The translations under genes were made by a program, and so were the position numbers. Shown here one piece after another: positions 40,998-48,361 of a stretch of 49,135 nucleotides of DNA. The stretch covers positions 1 through 49,135 of the forward strand of contig DATBQE010000028.1 in NCBI GenBank assembly GCA_036561005.1. Reading direction: 5' to 3'. The notes below the pieces were generated by a model, which was not told the DNA's origin, did not search any database, and saw nothing but the letters and a program-made list of their open reading frames with translations. Numbering within the stretch: the stretch's first letter is position 1; the number at the start of each line of letters is the position of its first letter. The DNA is from PKWO01 sp036561005 (GTDB lineage: Bacteria > Pseudomonadota > Gammaproteobacteria > Burkholderiales > Burkholderiaceae_D).

Positions 40998-42182
40998 ATG
41001 CCAACCAGCCCCAATAGTGCCACGCCTGCGGGCGTGCATATCCAATCCAAATTGCCGCAGGTCGGCACCACCATTTTCACCGTCATGTCGAATCTGGCCG
41101 CGCAGCACAGGGCGGTCAACCTCGGCCAGGGCTTCCCCGATTTCGGCTGCGATCCGGTGTTGACCGATATGGTCGACCGAGCCATGCGAGAGGGCCACAA
41201 CCAATATCCACCTATGAGCGGTGCTGCACCCTTGCGTACCGCGATTTCCGACAAGATCGCCAGGCTGCACGGACACCGCTATGATGTCGACGGTGAAATC
41301 ACCGTCACGGCGGGTGCCACGCAGGCACTGCTGAGCGCGATCCTGTGCTGCGTCCATGCCGGCGACGAAGTGCTTGTGATCGAGCCTGCGTTCGACAGTT
41401 ACCTGCCGGCCATCCATCTGGCAGGCGGCGTCGCGGTGTGCGTGCCGATGCAATTCGGCCCAAACGGCTATCGGGTCGATTGGGCTGCCGTGGCCGCTGC
41501 CGTCACGCCCAAAACGCGCTTGATCATGATCAACACCCCGCACAATCCAACGGCGACCGTCATGACTGCACAAGACATGGCGCAATTGCGCGCCATTGTG
41601 CAGGGCACCGACATCCTGATCCTGTCTGACGAAGTCTACGAGCACATGGTCTACGACGGAAGACAGCATGAATCTGTCAGCCGCTACCCCGATCTATTGG
41701 CGCGCAGCTTTGTCGTATCGAGTTTCGGCAAGACGTTTCACGTAACGGGCTGGAAGGTCGGCTACGTGGCTGCACCTGCCGCCCTCACAAACGAATTCCG
41801 CAAGGTGCACCAGTTCACCGTGTTTACTGTCAACACCCCCATGCAGCACGGCGTTGCAGCCTATATGGCCGATCCTGCGCCTTACGTTGGACTGCCTGCG
41901 TTTTACCAGCGAAAGCGCGATCTGTTTCGCGCCGGACTGGAGGGTACAAGGTTCAGGTTGTTGACGACTGAAGGCAGCTATTTTCAGTGCGTCGATTACA
42001 GTGCGATTTCCGGTGCCGACGAGGCGGAATTTGCAACGTGGCTCACAAAGGAAATCGGCGTAGCGGCAATTCCGGTATCGGCGTTTTACCGCGAGCCCAA
42101 AGAATCGGGCATCGTGCGCTTTTGCTTTGCGAAAAAGGAAGAAACCTTGCGCCTGGCCTTGGAGCGGCTGGCAAAGGTCTAA
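40998..42182 (+). CDS. ybdL: Methionine aminotransferase-like PLP enzyme (YbdL type)
   Basis: 394-residue fold-type I aminotransferase. The text QSKLPQVGTTIFTVMSNLAAQHRAVNLGQGFPDF is very like YbdL of E. coli, a methionine/phenylalanine aminotransferase. Further marks are NQYPPMSGAAPLRTAI, INTPHNPTATV, SDEVYEHMVYDG and the PLP lysine in SSFGKTFHVTGWKVGY, which is diagnostic for the class. It may use methionine or kynurenine, converting them to 2-oxo acids. The TAA stop at 42180-42182 also forms the left target-site duplicate of a MITE (42183-42448). Confidence 0.92.
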   Translation: MPTSPNSATPAGVHIQSKLPQVGTTIFTVMSNLAAQHRAVNLGQGFPDFGCDPVLTDMVDRAMREGHNQYPPMSGAAPLRTAISDKIARLHGHRYDVDGEITVTAGATQALLSAILCCVHAGDEVLVIEPAFDSYLPAIHLAGGVAVCVPMQFGPNGYRVDWAAVAAAVTPKTRLIMINTPHNPTATVMTAQDMAQLRAIVQGTDILILSDEVYEHMVYDGRQHESVSRYPDLLARSFVVSSFGKTFHVTGWKVGYVAAPAALTNEFRKVHQFTVFTVNTPMQHGVAAYMADPAPYVGLPAFYQRKRDLFRAGLEGTRFRLLTTEGSYFQCVDYSAISGADEAEFATWLTKEIGVAAIPVSAFYREPKESGIVRFCFAKKEETLRLALERLAKV

Positions 42183-42448
42183 GAGCCTGTTTATGATCTA
42201 TTTGATATGCCCGCAGCCCCGCAAACCGGTCGAATGCTAGGCGCGGCGACGCGGCGTAGCGGTGCTACGGCAAGGAGCCGCAACGCGGCAAGCGACCGGT
42301 CTACGGGACTGCCCGGAGGGTTCGAGCGAAAAGGGTGCATTGCGGCGTTGCGGCGCTTGCTCAGGGGCCACCCTGAGCGGCGCGTCGCGCCTTGCACTGC
42401 ATCCCTTTTCGCTCGAACGGGCATATCAAATAGGTCATAAACAGGCTC
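42183..42448. mobile_element. 266-bp MITE with 31-bp terminal inverted repeats
   Basis: The left end GAGCCTGTTTATGATCTA... (42183-42213) and the right end (42418-42448) are inverted copies over 31 bp with one mismatch. Both are flanked by the trinucleotide TAA (42180-42182 and 42449-42451), a 3-bp target duplication of the TNA form that I recall for the IS1031 group of the IS5 family. There is no coding frame of transposase type inside, only nested palindromes (GTTCGAGCGAAAAGGG paired with CCCTTTTCGCTCGAAC). It is therefore a non-autonomous, trans-mobilised element. Confidence 0.8.
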
Positions 42449-42496
42449 TAAGTGGCATCTACCTTTGTCTATCCGTGCGGGCAAAAGCCTCGCTCC

Positions 42497-42540
42497 TCTC
42501 TGCCCCTGTGTCCCTACAGGTTGGGACACAGGGGCAGAGA
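42497..42540. repeat. 18-bp perfect hairpin between convergent genes
   Basis: TCTCTGCCCCTGTGTCCC and its exact reverse complement enclose an 8-nt loop (TACAGGTT). No run of T follows on either strand. It lies between the plus-strand aminotransferase/MITE and the minus-strand mshN. It may be a REP-type element or a T-less bidirectional terminator. Confidence 0.7.
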
Positions 42541-42560
42541 CAATCAAGGCGCCAGATGCC

Positions 42561-43706
42561 CTAGCGCAGCTGCTGCAACCTTTGTTCGACAAAAGCCTGC
42601 AACTCGGGCGTCAAGGTATTTGTCGCCTTGGCGCGCGAAAATGCCTCATGGGCGTCCGTCAGCCGGTTCTCTGCCTGCAGCGAAATCCCCAGCCCCATCC
42701 ACCAGACCCCGCTTTGCGGAGTGCTGCCGAGCGCAATCGAGTACTGCTCGATCGCTTCCTTGTTGCGCTTGTCGCGTTGAAGCAAGGCTGCCATGAATGC
42801 GTGGTAGTCGGCCCGCGCGCCGGCGTGCGGCAAACCGCGTTCCAGTGTGGCCAACGCTGCATGGACGTCGCCCTGCTCCACCTGGACGCGGGCAAGAATC
42901 ATGGCCAGCCCGGTTTGCGTCGGGTCGAGGGCAAGCCCGTCCTGCGCCAACTTTACCGCGTCGTCATTGCGTTTGGCTTGCAACAGGAGACCAACCAGGG
43001 TCTGCCGCGCCGCTGCGTGCCGCGGATCGAGTTTAAGGGTTTGTTCCAGGCCTACCATGGCGTCGCTCTGGCGCCCGGCTTGCAAGGCAACGCCGGCCTT
43101 GCGGAATTCATTTTCCGCCAGCTGCTGCGGCGTCAGTTCCTTGATCTGCTTGGTCAACGTCTGCTGTTTCGTTGAGTCTGGGACGGGTTCGGTCGCAGTA
43201 CGAACATTCGCGCTATGCGGCTGCTCTTTCGCCGTCTCTGCACTGACCGCGTGCCGGCCATCCGATGCGGATTTTGTCTCGGCAGCTCTGGCGGCATCGC
43301 GCCCGCTGTCGGCACGCATTCTCGATTGCGGCGTGTCTTGCACTGCCTCATCGCGTTTTTCAACGGGCACAGGCGCTGGTTCGGACTGCGCAGCCGTGGC
43401 AGGCGCAGCTTGTGGCGCTGTCTCAGCCGGCAAGGGCGACTGCGCAACCGGCGAGGGCAAGCTATTCAACCCGGAGTCGATCTTCAGCGCAAGATTTGCC
43501 GTCGGCGCGACGACCGGAGGCGGGCGTAACCAGAACCACACGCCAATGCCAATGAGCACCAACGACAGCAGCAGCACCAGCCACCACGCCGGATGCACAC
43601 GCTTGCGTTCAGGCACGGCGCGAATCTGGTTATGCATATTGGCGCCGGCGAGATTGCCCACGCTACGCTGCTCCAGGTCCTGCAACATTTGATTGATCAG
43701 ACTCAT
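42561..43706 (-). CDS. mshN: MSHA biogenesis protein MshN (TPR protein)
   Basis: 381 residues from the ATG at 43706, which overlaps the mshM stop (ATGA). It starts MSLINQMLQDLEQRSVG, the usual MshN start. A membrane helix (about 40-58, WWLVLLLSLVLIGIGVWFW) and a long Pro/Ala linker follow. The C-terminal third has TPR repeats (ELTPQQLAENEFRKAGVALQAGRQSDAMVGLEQTLKLDP and later). The protein belongs to the pilus-assembly inner-membrane complex of the MSHA type IVa pilus. Its gene is the last of the MSHA block in this window. Confidence 0.92.
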   Translation of the reverse strand: MSLINQMLQDLEQRSVGNLAGANMHNQIRAVPERKRVHPAWWLVLLLSLVLIGIGVWFWLRPPPVVAPTANLALKIDSGLNSLPSPVAQSPLPAETAPQAAPATAAQSEPAPVPVEKRDEAVQDTPQSRMRADSGRDAARAAETKSASDGRHAVSAETAKEQPHSANVRTATEPVPDSTKQQTLTKQIKELTPQQLAENEFRKAGVALQAGRQSDAMVGLEQTLKLDPRHAAARQTLVGLLLQAKRNDDAVKLAQDGLALDPTQTGLAMILARVQVEQGDVHAALATLERGLPHAGARADYHAFMAALLQRDKRNKEAIEQYSIALGSTPQSGVWWMGLGISLQAENRLTDAHEAFSRAKATNTLTPELQAFVEQRLQQLR

Positions 43707-44593
43707 TGGAAATACGCCCATACCGCGCCGCTACCGGCCACAAAGGCTGCAACCGGCAGCCACCACCACGCACGCCAGGCACTCCTGGCTGCAATGGTAT
43801 CCCTTGCTGCCGCCTTGACGTGCCGCGCCGTTACTTCGCGCCGCCCTTCCCCAAATGCCAACATGAGCGACTTGTGGGCCAACACATTTACAAGGCGCGG
43901 AATTCCACCGCTGGCCTGGCTCAGTGCGCGCACTGCGCCGCGGTTGAACAGGCGCGCGCCGGTGTAACCGGCCACGTTCAACCTATGCGTCAGGTAGAAA
44001 TCGAGGTCATCGCGCGTCAATGGCAGCAGGTTATAGTGAAACGTGATGCGCTGGGCCAGTTGCCGTATCGCCTCGTTGCGCAGATTCCGATCCAGTTCCG
44101 GTTGTCCGAACATGACGATCTGCAGCAATTTGCGTTTCTCCGTCTCCAGATTGGTCAGCAAACGCAAGGCTTCCAGGCTTTCCTGCGGAATGGCCTGTGC
44201 CTCGTCCAGGCACACCAGCACTTTCTTGCCTTCGCGGGCTAGGATCAGCAGACGATGGTTGATCGACTTGAGCAGTTGATGCTGGTCGACGTCCTTGTTC
44301 AGCGTGATGCTCAGTTCATCGGCCAGCGCCATCATCAAGGTACGCGGCTCAAGAAACGGATTGGGAATGTAGGCGGTCACGAAGCTATCGTCGAGCGTCG
44401 CCATGAATTTGCGGCACAGCAGCGTTTTGCCGGTGCCCACTTCGCCGGTGATCTTGATGAAACCCTCGCCGTTGCGCGCGGCGATCAACAGCGTGTTGAG
44501 CGCCTCCTGCGAACTGGGGCAAAGAAAGAAGAAGCTGGTATCGGGGGTTATGCCGAATGGCAGCTCATTAAGGCCGAAGTGAGACTTGTACAT
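43703..44593 (-). CDS. mshM: MSHA biogenesis ATPase MshM (ExeA-like)
   Basis: 296 residues. It starts MYKSHFGLNELPFGITPDTSFFF, the common MshM/ExeA start. The AAA+ core has Walker A GEVGTGKTLLCRKF, Walker B LVCLDEAQAI and the sensor region FGQPELDRNLR. A membrane helix lies at the very C-terminus (WWWLPVAAFVAGSGAVWAYF), typical of MshM, which anchors it at the pilus complex. Translationally coupled to mshN. Confidence 0.94.
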   Translation of the reverse strand: MYKSHFGLNELPFGITPDTSFFFLCPSSQEALNTLLIAARNGEGFIKITGEVGTGKTLLCRKFMATLDDSFVTAYIPNPFLEPRTLMMALADELSITLNKDVDQHQLLKSINHRLLILAREGKKVLVCLDEAQAIPQESLEALRLLTNLETEKRKLLQIVMFGQPELDRNLRNEAIRQLAQRITFHYNLLPLTRDDLDFYLTHRLNVAGYTGARLFNRGAVRALSQASGGIPRLVNVLAHKSLMLAFGEGRREVTARHVKAAARDTIAARSAWRAWWWLPVAAFVAGSGAVWAYFQ

Positions 44594-44615
44594 AGTGTTG
44601 CAACATTACCTTATT

Positions 44616-44668
44616 GCCCGGCCTGGCGAGGCCCGGCCTGGACTAGGCCTGGCCTTGCCTGGCCGGGC
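44616..44668. repeat. GC-rich imperfect palindrome between mshL and mshM
   Basis: GCCCGGCCTGGCGAGGCCCGGCCT (44616-44639) pairs with a right arm at 44645-44668 that is its reverse complement except for three bases; five bases separate them. GGCCTGG repeats make it look like a run of short words. No T-run. It lies inside the msh operon, 22 bp upstream of mshM. Confidence 0.65.
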
Positions 44669-44674
44669 AGAAGC

Positions 44675-46498
44675 TCAATGCAACGGCTGGGCGTTGCGCG
44701 GATCAAGATCCTGCACATGACGCTGACTATCGAGAATATTCTGCTCCCAACTGGTCTCATCTTTGACAATCGTCGGCTTGATCAATATGACCAACTCGCT
44801 TTTTGTCGAAGTCTGGTCGGTATTGCGGAACAACGCGCCGAGGAAAGGCACGTCACCCGCGCCCGGCAATTGCGAACGATCCGACTCCGTATTCTGGCGC
44901 ATCAGGCCGCCAATAGCGACGATATGTCCGTCGAGGCCCCGTACGATGCTATCGGTCTCCTGCGTCGCACTTGAAGCGAGAGGCAAGACCAGCGTGCCTG
45001 CCGTGCCGAGGTTGATGGTCTGCGTCACCGACGTCACTTTGGTCACCGAAGGATGCACGTGCAGGATGATATTGCCGTCGGCATCGATCTGCGGCGTCAC
45101 GTCGAGCACTACACCGGAGAAGAACGGCTCAAGCGTCACATTCGGTGTCGTGGTATTTGCTGCCGCCCCAGTCGTGGTTGTGGTGCTGACGCCTGTGACA
45201 AAGAAATCGTCGCTGCCGACCTTCAGCACGGCTTTTTGATTGTTCAAGGTTGCGATACGCGGGTTCGACAACACGTGCACGGTGCCCTGCGATTCGAGGA
45301 AGGAAATCAATGCGGCAAAGTTGCTGGTCTGCAGCGCAAGACTGAACACCGAGCCGCCATTTGTATTGGCGGGATTAAACGATGCACCGGTCAGTGCGGA
45401 AATTGCTACCGCGCCAACGGCCGAAAGCGGCGTCGTCGGTGCGCTACCGTTGGAGGGAAGCGCGGTCAGATTCGTGCCGGGTTGGCCGAAGCCGGTCGAC
45501 ACGCGATTGGCCGTATTGCCTCGGAAAGATGCGAATGACGCCCAGTTGATGCCGGTCTGGTAGCTGCTGTTCAACTGGACTTCCAGTATCTTCGCTTCCA
45601 ATATCACCTGGCGGTCCACCGACAACTGTGACGCCTTCAAATATGCGGCAACATTGCGCAACTCTTCCGGCATGGCGTGAATGACGATGACACCCGACTG
45701 GGGGCTGATCACGACGCTGCGTCCGGTGTCCTTGCCGACGATGGATTCGAGTGCCGTGCGCAAGTCACCCCAGAAATCGGTGGAAGACGAGGTGCTGATC
45801 TTGGAGCTGTCGACCGGCGATGGGAAAGAAGGGGACTGTGGCCCGCCCGTGTTGGTACTGTTGCTGCTGCCGGTACTGGTTTGTGAAAACGCCACGCCGG
45901 AACCGCCCGGCGACCCTTGCTGGCCGTTGCCGGCGCCATTGGAACCGGAAGAACCGTTGGTGCCGGTGCTCAACAGCGTCAGCGCCGAATTCGAAGTCAC
46001 ACGCGTATCCGACGTGCCGCGCCGATTGCCGGTCAGATAGTTGACCTGGAATACGCGGGTCTGCATCGTCAAAGGCTTGATGACGATACGGTTACCGTCG
46101 ACGTGATAGTCGTAGCCATACAAATCTCGTATGGCATCGAGCGCCTCGAACAAGGTCACGTCCTTCAGGTTTGCCGAAATGCTGCCGCCCACGTCCGGAT
46201 GCACCAGCATGTTATAGCGGGTGCCCGATACGATGGCATTGAAGAACTGATTGGCCGGCACGTTGTTGAAGCTCAAGCTGAAACGTTCTTCCAGCGGAGC
46301 ACGCGCTTGCGGCACCTCAATATTCAGTGGCGGCAAAAGCGCCGCCGCCACGGCGTCGGAAGAACTGGGTTTGGCGTTGGTTGCCGCGGCATGACCTATC
46401 TCGGTCTTGATCTCGTCGTAGGTGTCTCGTTTGGGCGCAGGGGGGCTCTGGCAAGCAGCCAAGCTCAGCACCATGATAAGCAGGATAATTTTTCTCAC
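44675..46498 (-). CDS. mshL: MSHA outer-membrane secretin MshL
   Basis: 607 residues. Start is a GTG at 46498 with GGTAAAG before it; the protein begins MRKIILLIMVLSLAACQ, with a lipobox LAAC. The N-terminal half has the STN/secretin N0-type domains (FNNVPANQFFNAIVSGT and ISANLKDVTLFEALDAIRDLYGYDYHV). A Gly/Ser-rich loop (about 190-245) follows, and the C-terminal secretin domain has VDRQVILEAKILEVQLN, the VPFLGALFRNTDQTSTKSELVILIKP ending typical of secretins. It forms the outer-membrane pore for the MSHA pilus. Separated by 8 bp from mshK. Confidence 0.95.
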   Translation of the reverse strand: MRKIILLIMVLSLAACQSPPAPKRDTYDEIKTEIGHAAATNAKPSSSDAVAAALLPPLNIEVPQARAPLEERFSLSFNNVPANQFFNAIVSGTRYNMLVHPDVGGSISANLKDVTLFEALDAIRDLYGYDYHVDGNRIVIKPLTMQTRVFQVNYLTGNRRGTSDTRVTSNSALTLLSTGTNGSSGSNGAGNGQQGSPGGSGVAFSQTSTGSSNSTNTGGPQSPSFPSPVDSSKISTSSSTDFWGDLRTALESIVGKDTGRSVVISPQSGVIVIHAMPEELRNVAAYLKASQLSVDRQVILEAKILEVQLNSSYQTGINWASFASFRGNTANRVSTGFGQPGTNLTALPSNGSAPTTPLSAVGAVAISALTGASFNPANTNGGSVFSLALQTSNFAALISFLESQGTVHVLSNPRIATLNNQKAVLKVGSDDFFVTGVSTTTTTGAAANTTTPNVTLEPFFSGVVLDVTPQIDADGNIILHVHPSVTKVTSVTQTINLGTAGTLVLPLASSATQETDSIVRGLDGHIVAIGGLMRQNTESDRSQLPGAGDVPFLGALFRNTDQTSTKSELVILIKPTIVKDETSWEQNILDSQRHVQDLDPRNAQPLH

Positions 46499-46506
46499 GC
46501 TTTACC

Positions 46507-46896
46507 TTACCTTTTTTGTCCTGGACTATCAAGTTCATTACCGGGACGACTGCCCGATGCACTCGGCGCCCTTTTCCGCAATACCGGGAACAACTTCAAC
46601 GTCTCCCTGGTCTTCCCACTGCGAAGTACCACTTCATTTTCATTGATTGCGACAACCTGTGCGTCACCGTATGTATCCCCCACCCTGAGCGTCTTGCCGC
46701 TGATGATCGCAATGCGGCGCGTCGACGATATCAGGATCGATTGCAGCACCGGACCGGACCCGACTGCCTCTCCGGTTTGCCCCTGGCTGTAGCCGGCAGG
46801 CGGCCTGGTCGGATCGGGCAAGTTCTCGGCCGATGCCGCCATGCAGGCGAGCACCGCGACGGCGGCGCATAGCTGCAGACCAATTCTCGGCGTCAA
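46507..46896 (-). CDS. mshK: MSHA biogenesis protein MshK
   Basis: 129 residues if it begins at TTG 46896, whose bases overlap the mshJ stop (TTGA); this gives a membrane or signal segment (LQLCAAVAVLACMAASA) and a PilP-like mature part. The mature sequence has NLPDPTRPP, LQSILISSTRRIAIISGKTLRVGD and VVAINENEVVLRSGKTRETLKLFP, the typical MshK pattern. No ATG fits better: 46842 would remove the signal. It is the PilP-like adaptor between inner-membrane and outer-membrane parts. Confidence 0.82.
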   Translation of the reverse strand: MTPRIGLQLCAAVAVLACMAASAENLPDPTRPPAGYSQGQTGEAVGSGPVLQSILISSTRRIAIISGKTLRVGDTYGDAQVVAINENEVVLRSGKTRETLKLFPVLRKRAPSASGSRPGNELDSPGQKR

Positions 46897-47651
46897 ATCT
46901 TCAACCAATTTTTTTCCAGGCTCAGTGTGTACAACGTCAGCGTCAATTTCAGTTTTCCCGAATCGTCCGCAATCAATTTGGCTTTCCCCCAAAACAGCTG
47001 CCAAGGCATGCCTTCCAAACTCGTCATGTAGTCGACCATGTCGAGGTAATTGCCCTCGATGACCATCTCGACACCATGTTTATAGACCAGCTTCGACTCC
47101 GCTTGCGCCTCATCCTTGGCGTCATTGATCGCACGGACCGCACCACCCGATTTGTCGAGCAAGGCTGTCGAGCCGGCATCCGCGCCGGCTTTTCCGTCTG
47201 CAGCACCGGCCACCGGCTCAGGGTCATTCAGGCCCGAAACGGGCAGCGTATGCAAGGCAACCAGGTGCAATTTGCCGTTCCGCCGCAATATGTCTTCCAG
47301 CAAGGTGGACATTTTATCAGGCGAAACCAGGCCCTTTTGCATATCTTGCAAGGCGGAGCGCATCTGACCCGACTTTTGCACCAGAGCCGCCAATCTGGCC
47401 TGCTTGGTGGCGTCCGGATTCTTGTCGTATGAAGCAATCTTGCCCTGAATCTCTGCCTGAATGCCGGCGATCTGGGATTGATCCTGATTGATTTGACGGG
47501 ACAATTCCGTCTCGCGGGCAAACTGCGGCTCAAGCAGCAAGGTGTCGAACATCGCCACCATGATCAATACCAGCATCAGGAAGATGACGACTCGCTCACG
47601 CAAACCCAACGCATCGATTTTCTCGGAATAACGAAGCCATGTCTGTTTCAT
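46893..47651 (-). CDS. mshJ: MSHA biogenesis protein MshJ (PilO-like)
   Basis: 252 residues. It starts with MKQTWLRYSEKIDALGLRERVVIF, as MshJ proteins do, then has a membrane helix (about 20-38), a coiled coil (about 45-110) and a periplasmic ferredoxin-like part ending LTLYTLSLEKNWLKI. PilO-like component of the inner-membrane alignment complex. Its ATG overlaps the stop of the PilN-like gene (ATGA). Confidence 0.93.
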   Translation of the reverse strand: MKQTWLRYSEKIDALGLRERVVIFLMLVLIMVAMFDTLLLEPQFARETELSRQINQDQSQIAGIQAEIQGKIASYDKNPDATKQARLAALVQKSGQMRSALQDMQKGLVSPDKMSTLLEDILRRNGKLHLVALHTLPVSGLNDPEPVAGAADGKAGADAGSTALLDKSGGAVRAINDAKDEAQAESKLVYKHGVEMVIEGNYLDMVDYMTSLEGMPWQLFWGKAKLIADDSGKLKLTLTLYTLSLEKNWLKI

Positions 47652-48361
47652 TTGGCCGTCCAGTCCGAAATCACTTGGGAAGCATCGCGCGGGCCGTCTT
47701 TATTGTCGGCCGCGTCACGATGCACTTCGATCGATTCCAGGTCAAACTCGATGTAATTGGCCGGCACCGGCGGTTTGCTCACCTTGCCGTCGGGATCGGC
47801 CGGCGCATCCACCATCGGCACCTGCATATCGAGGGTGGAAAAGGTCTTGCTTTTCATGTCGGCCTCGCGCCCCAGGCGCCGCAAATACTCGGGCACAAGC
47901 TCCGCATGCAAGGTGCGCCCCTTCAGATCGATCTGATTGCCGGCGCCGTTGATGTGCACACCAGTGAGCCACAAGCCATCAACGATCTGGCGCGCGAATG
48001 AGCGGAAGTAGCTCGAATAGCCGCGCGTGTCGCCAAATTCGCCGCTCTGCAGGGCGTCGAATACGCGCTGCAGCGATTGCACGCTCGATTCGGTCTTCTT
48101 GATTTCGACATCCAATGCCGGATTGCTTTGGCGTGGAGCAAACTGTGTTGACACCGTGATCAATTGCGCCTTGGTCTTTGCCAGCAACGCGGTCGAATCT
48201 GCCGCCTGCTGCGTCCTGCTCTTGACCTGCAGCTCCGCATAGCCGGTCAGCAACAGGCATCCGAGCAAAATGACGCCGAGCGCCTGCACCATCGTCACTG
48301 CAGCAAAATATTTCTTTTGCTTGAGGAAGATGGGATTGAATAGATTGATCTGCTGGCTCAC
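47648..48361 (-). CDS. PilN-like MSHA biogenesis protein
   Basis: 237 residues. It starts MSQQINLFNPIFLKQKKYFAA, where INLFNP is the conserved PilN N-terminal peptide that binds the PilM groove. A membrane helix (about 22-42) follows, then a coiled coil and a PilN fold. In some annotations it is called MshI2. It overlaps mshI by 4 bp on one side and mshJ by 4 bp on the other, so MshI-PilN-MshJ form one translational unit. Confidence 0.88.
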   Translation of the reverse strand: MSQQINLFNPIFLKQKKYFAAVTMVQALGVILLGCLLLTGYAELQVKSRTQQAADSTALLAKTKAQLITVSTQFAPRQSNPALDVEIKKTESSVQSLQRVFDALQSGEFGDTRGYSSYFRSFARQIVDGLWLTGVHINGAGNQIDLKGRTLHAELVPEYLRRLGREADMKSKTFSTLDMQVPMVDAPADPDGKVSKPPVPANYIEFDLESIEVHRDAADNKDGPRDASQVISDWTAK

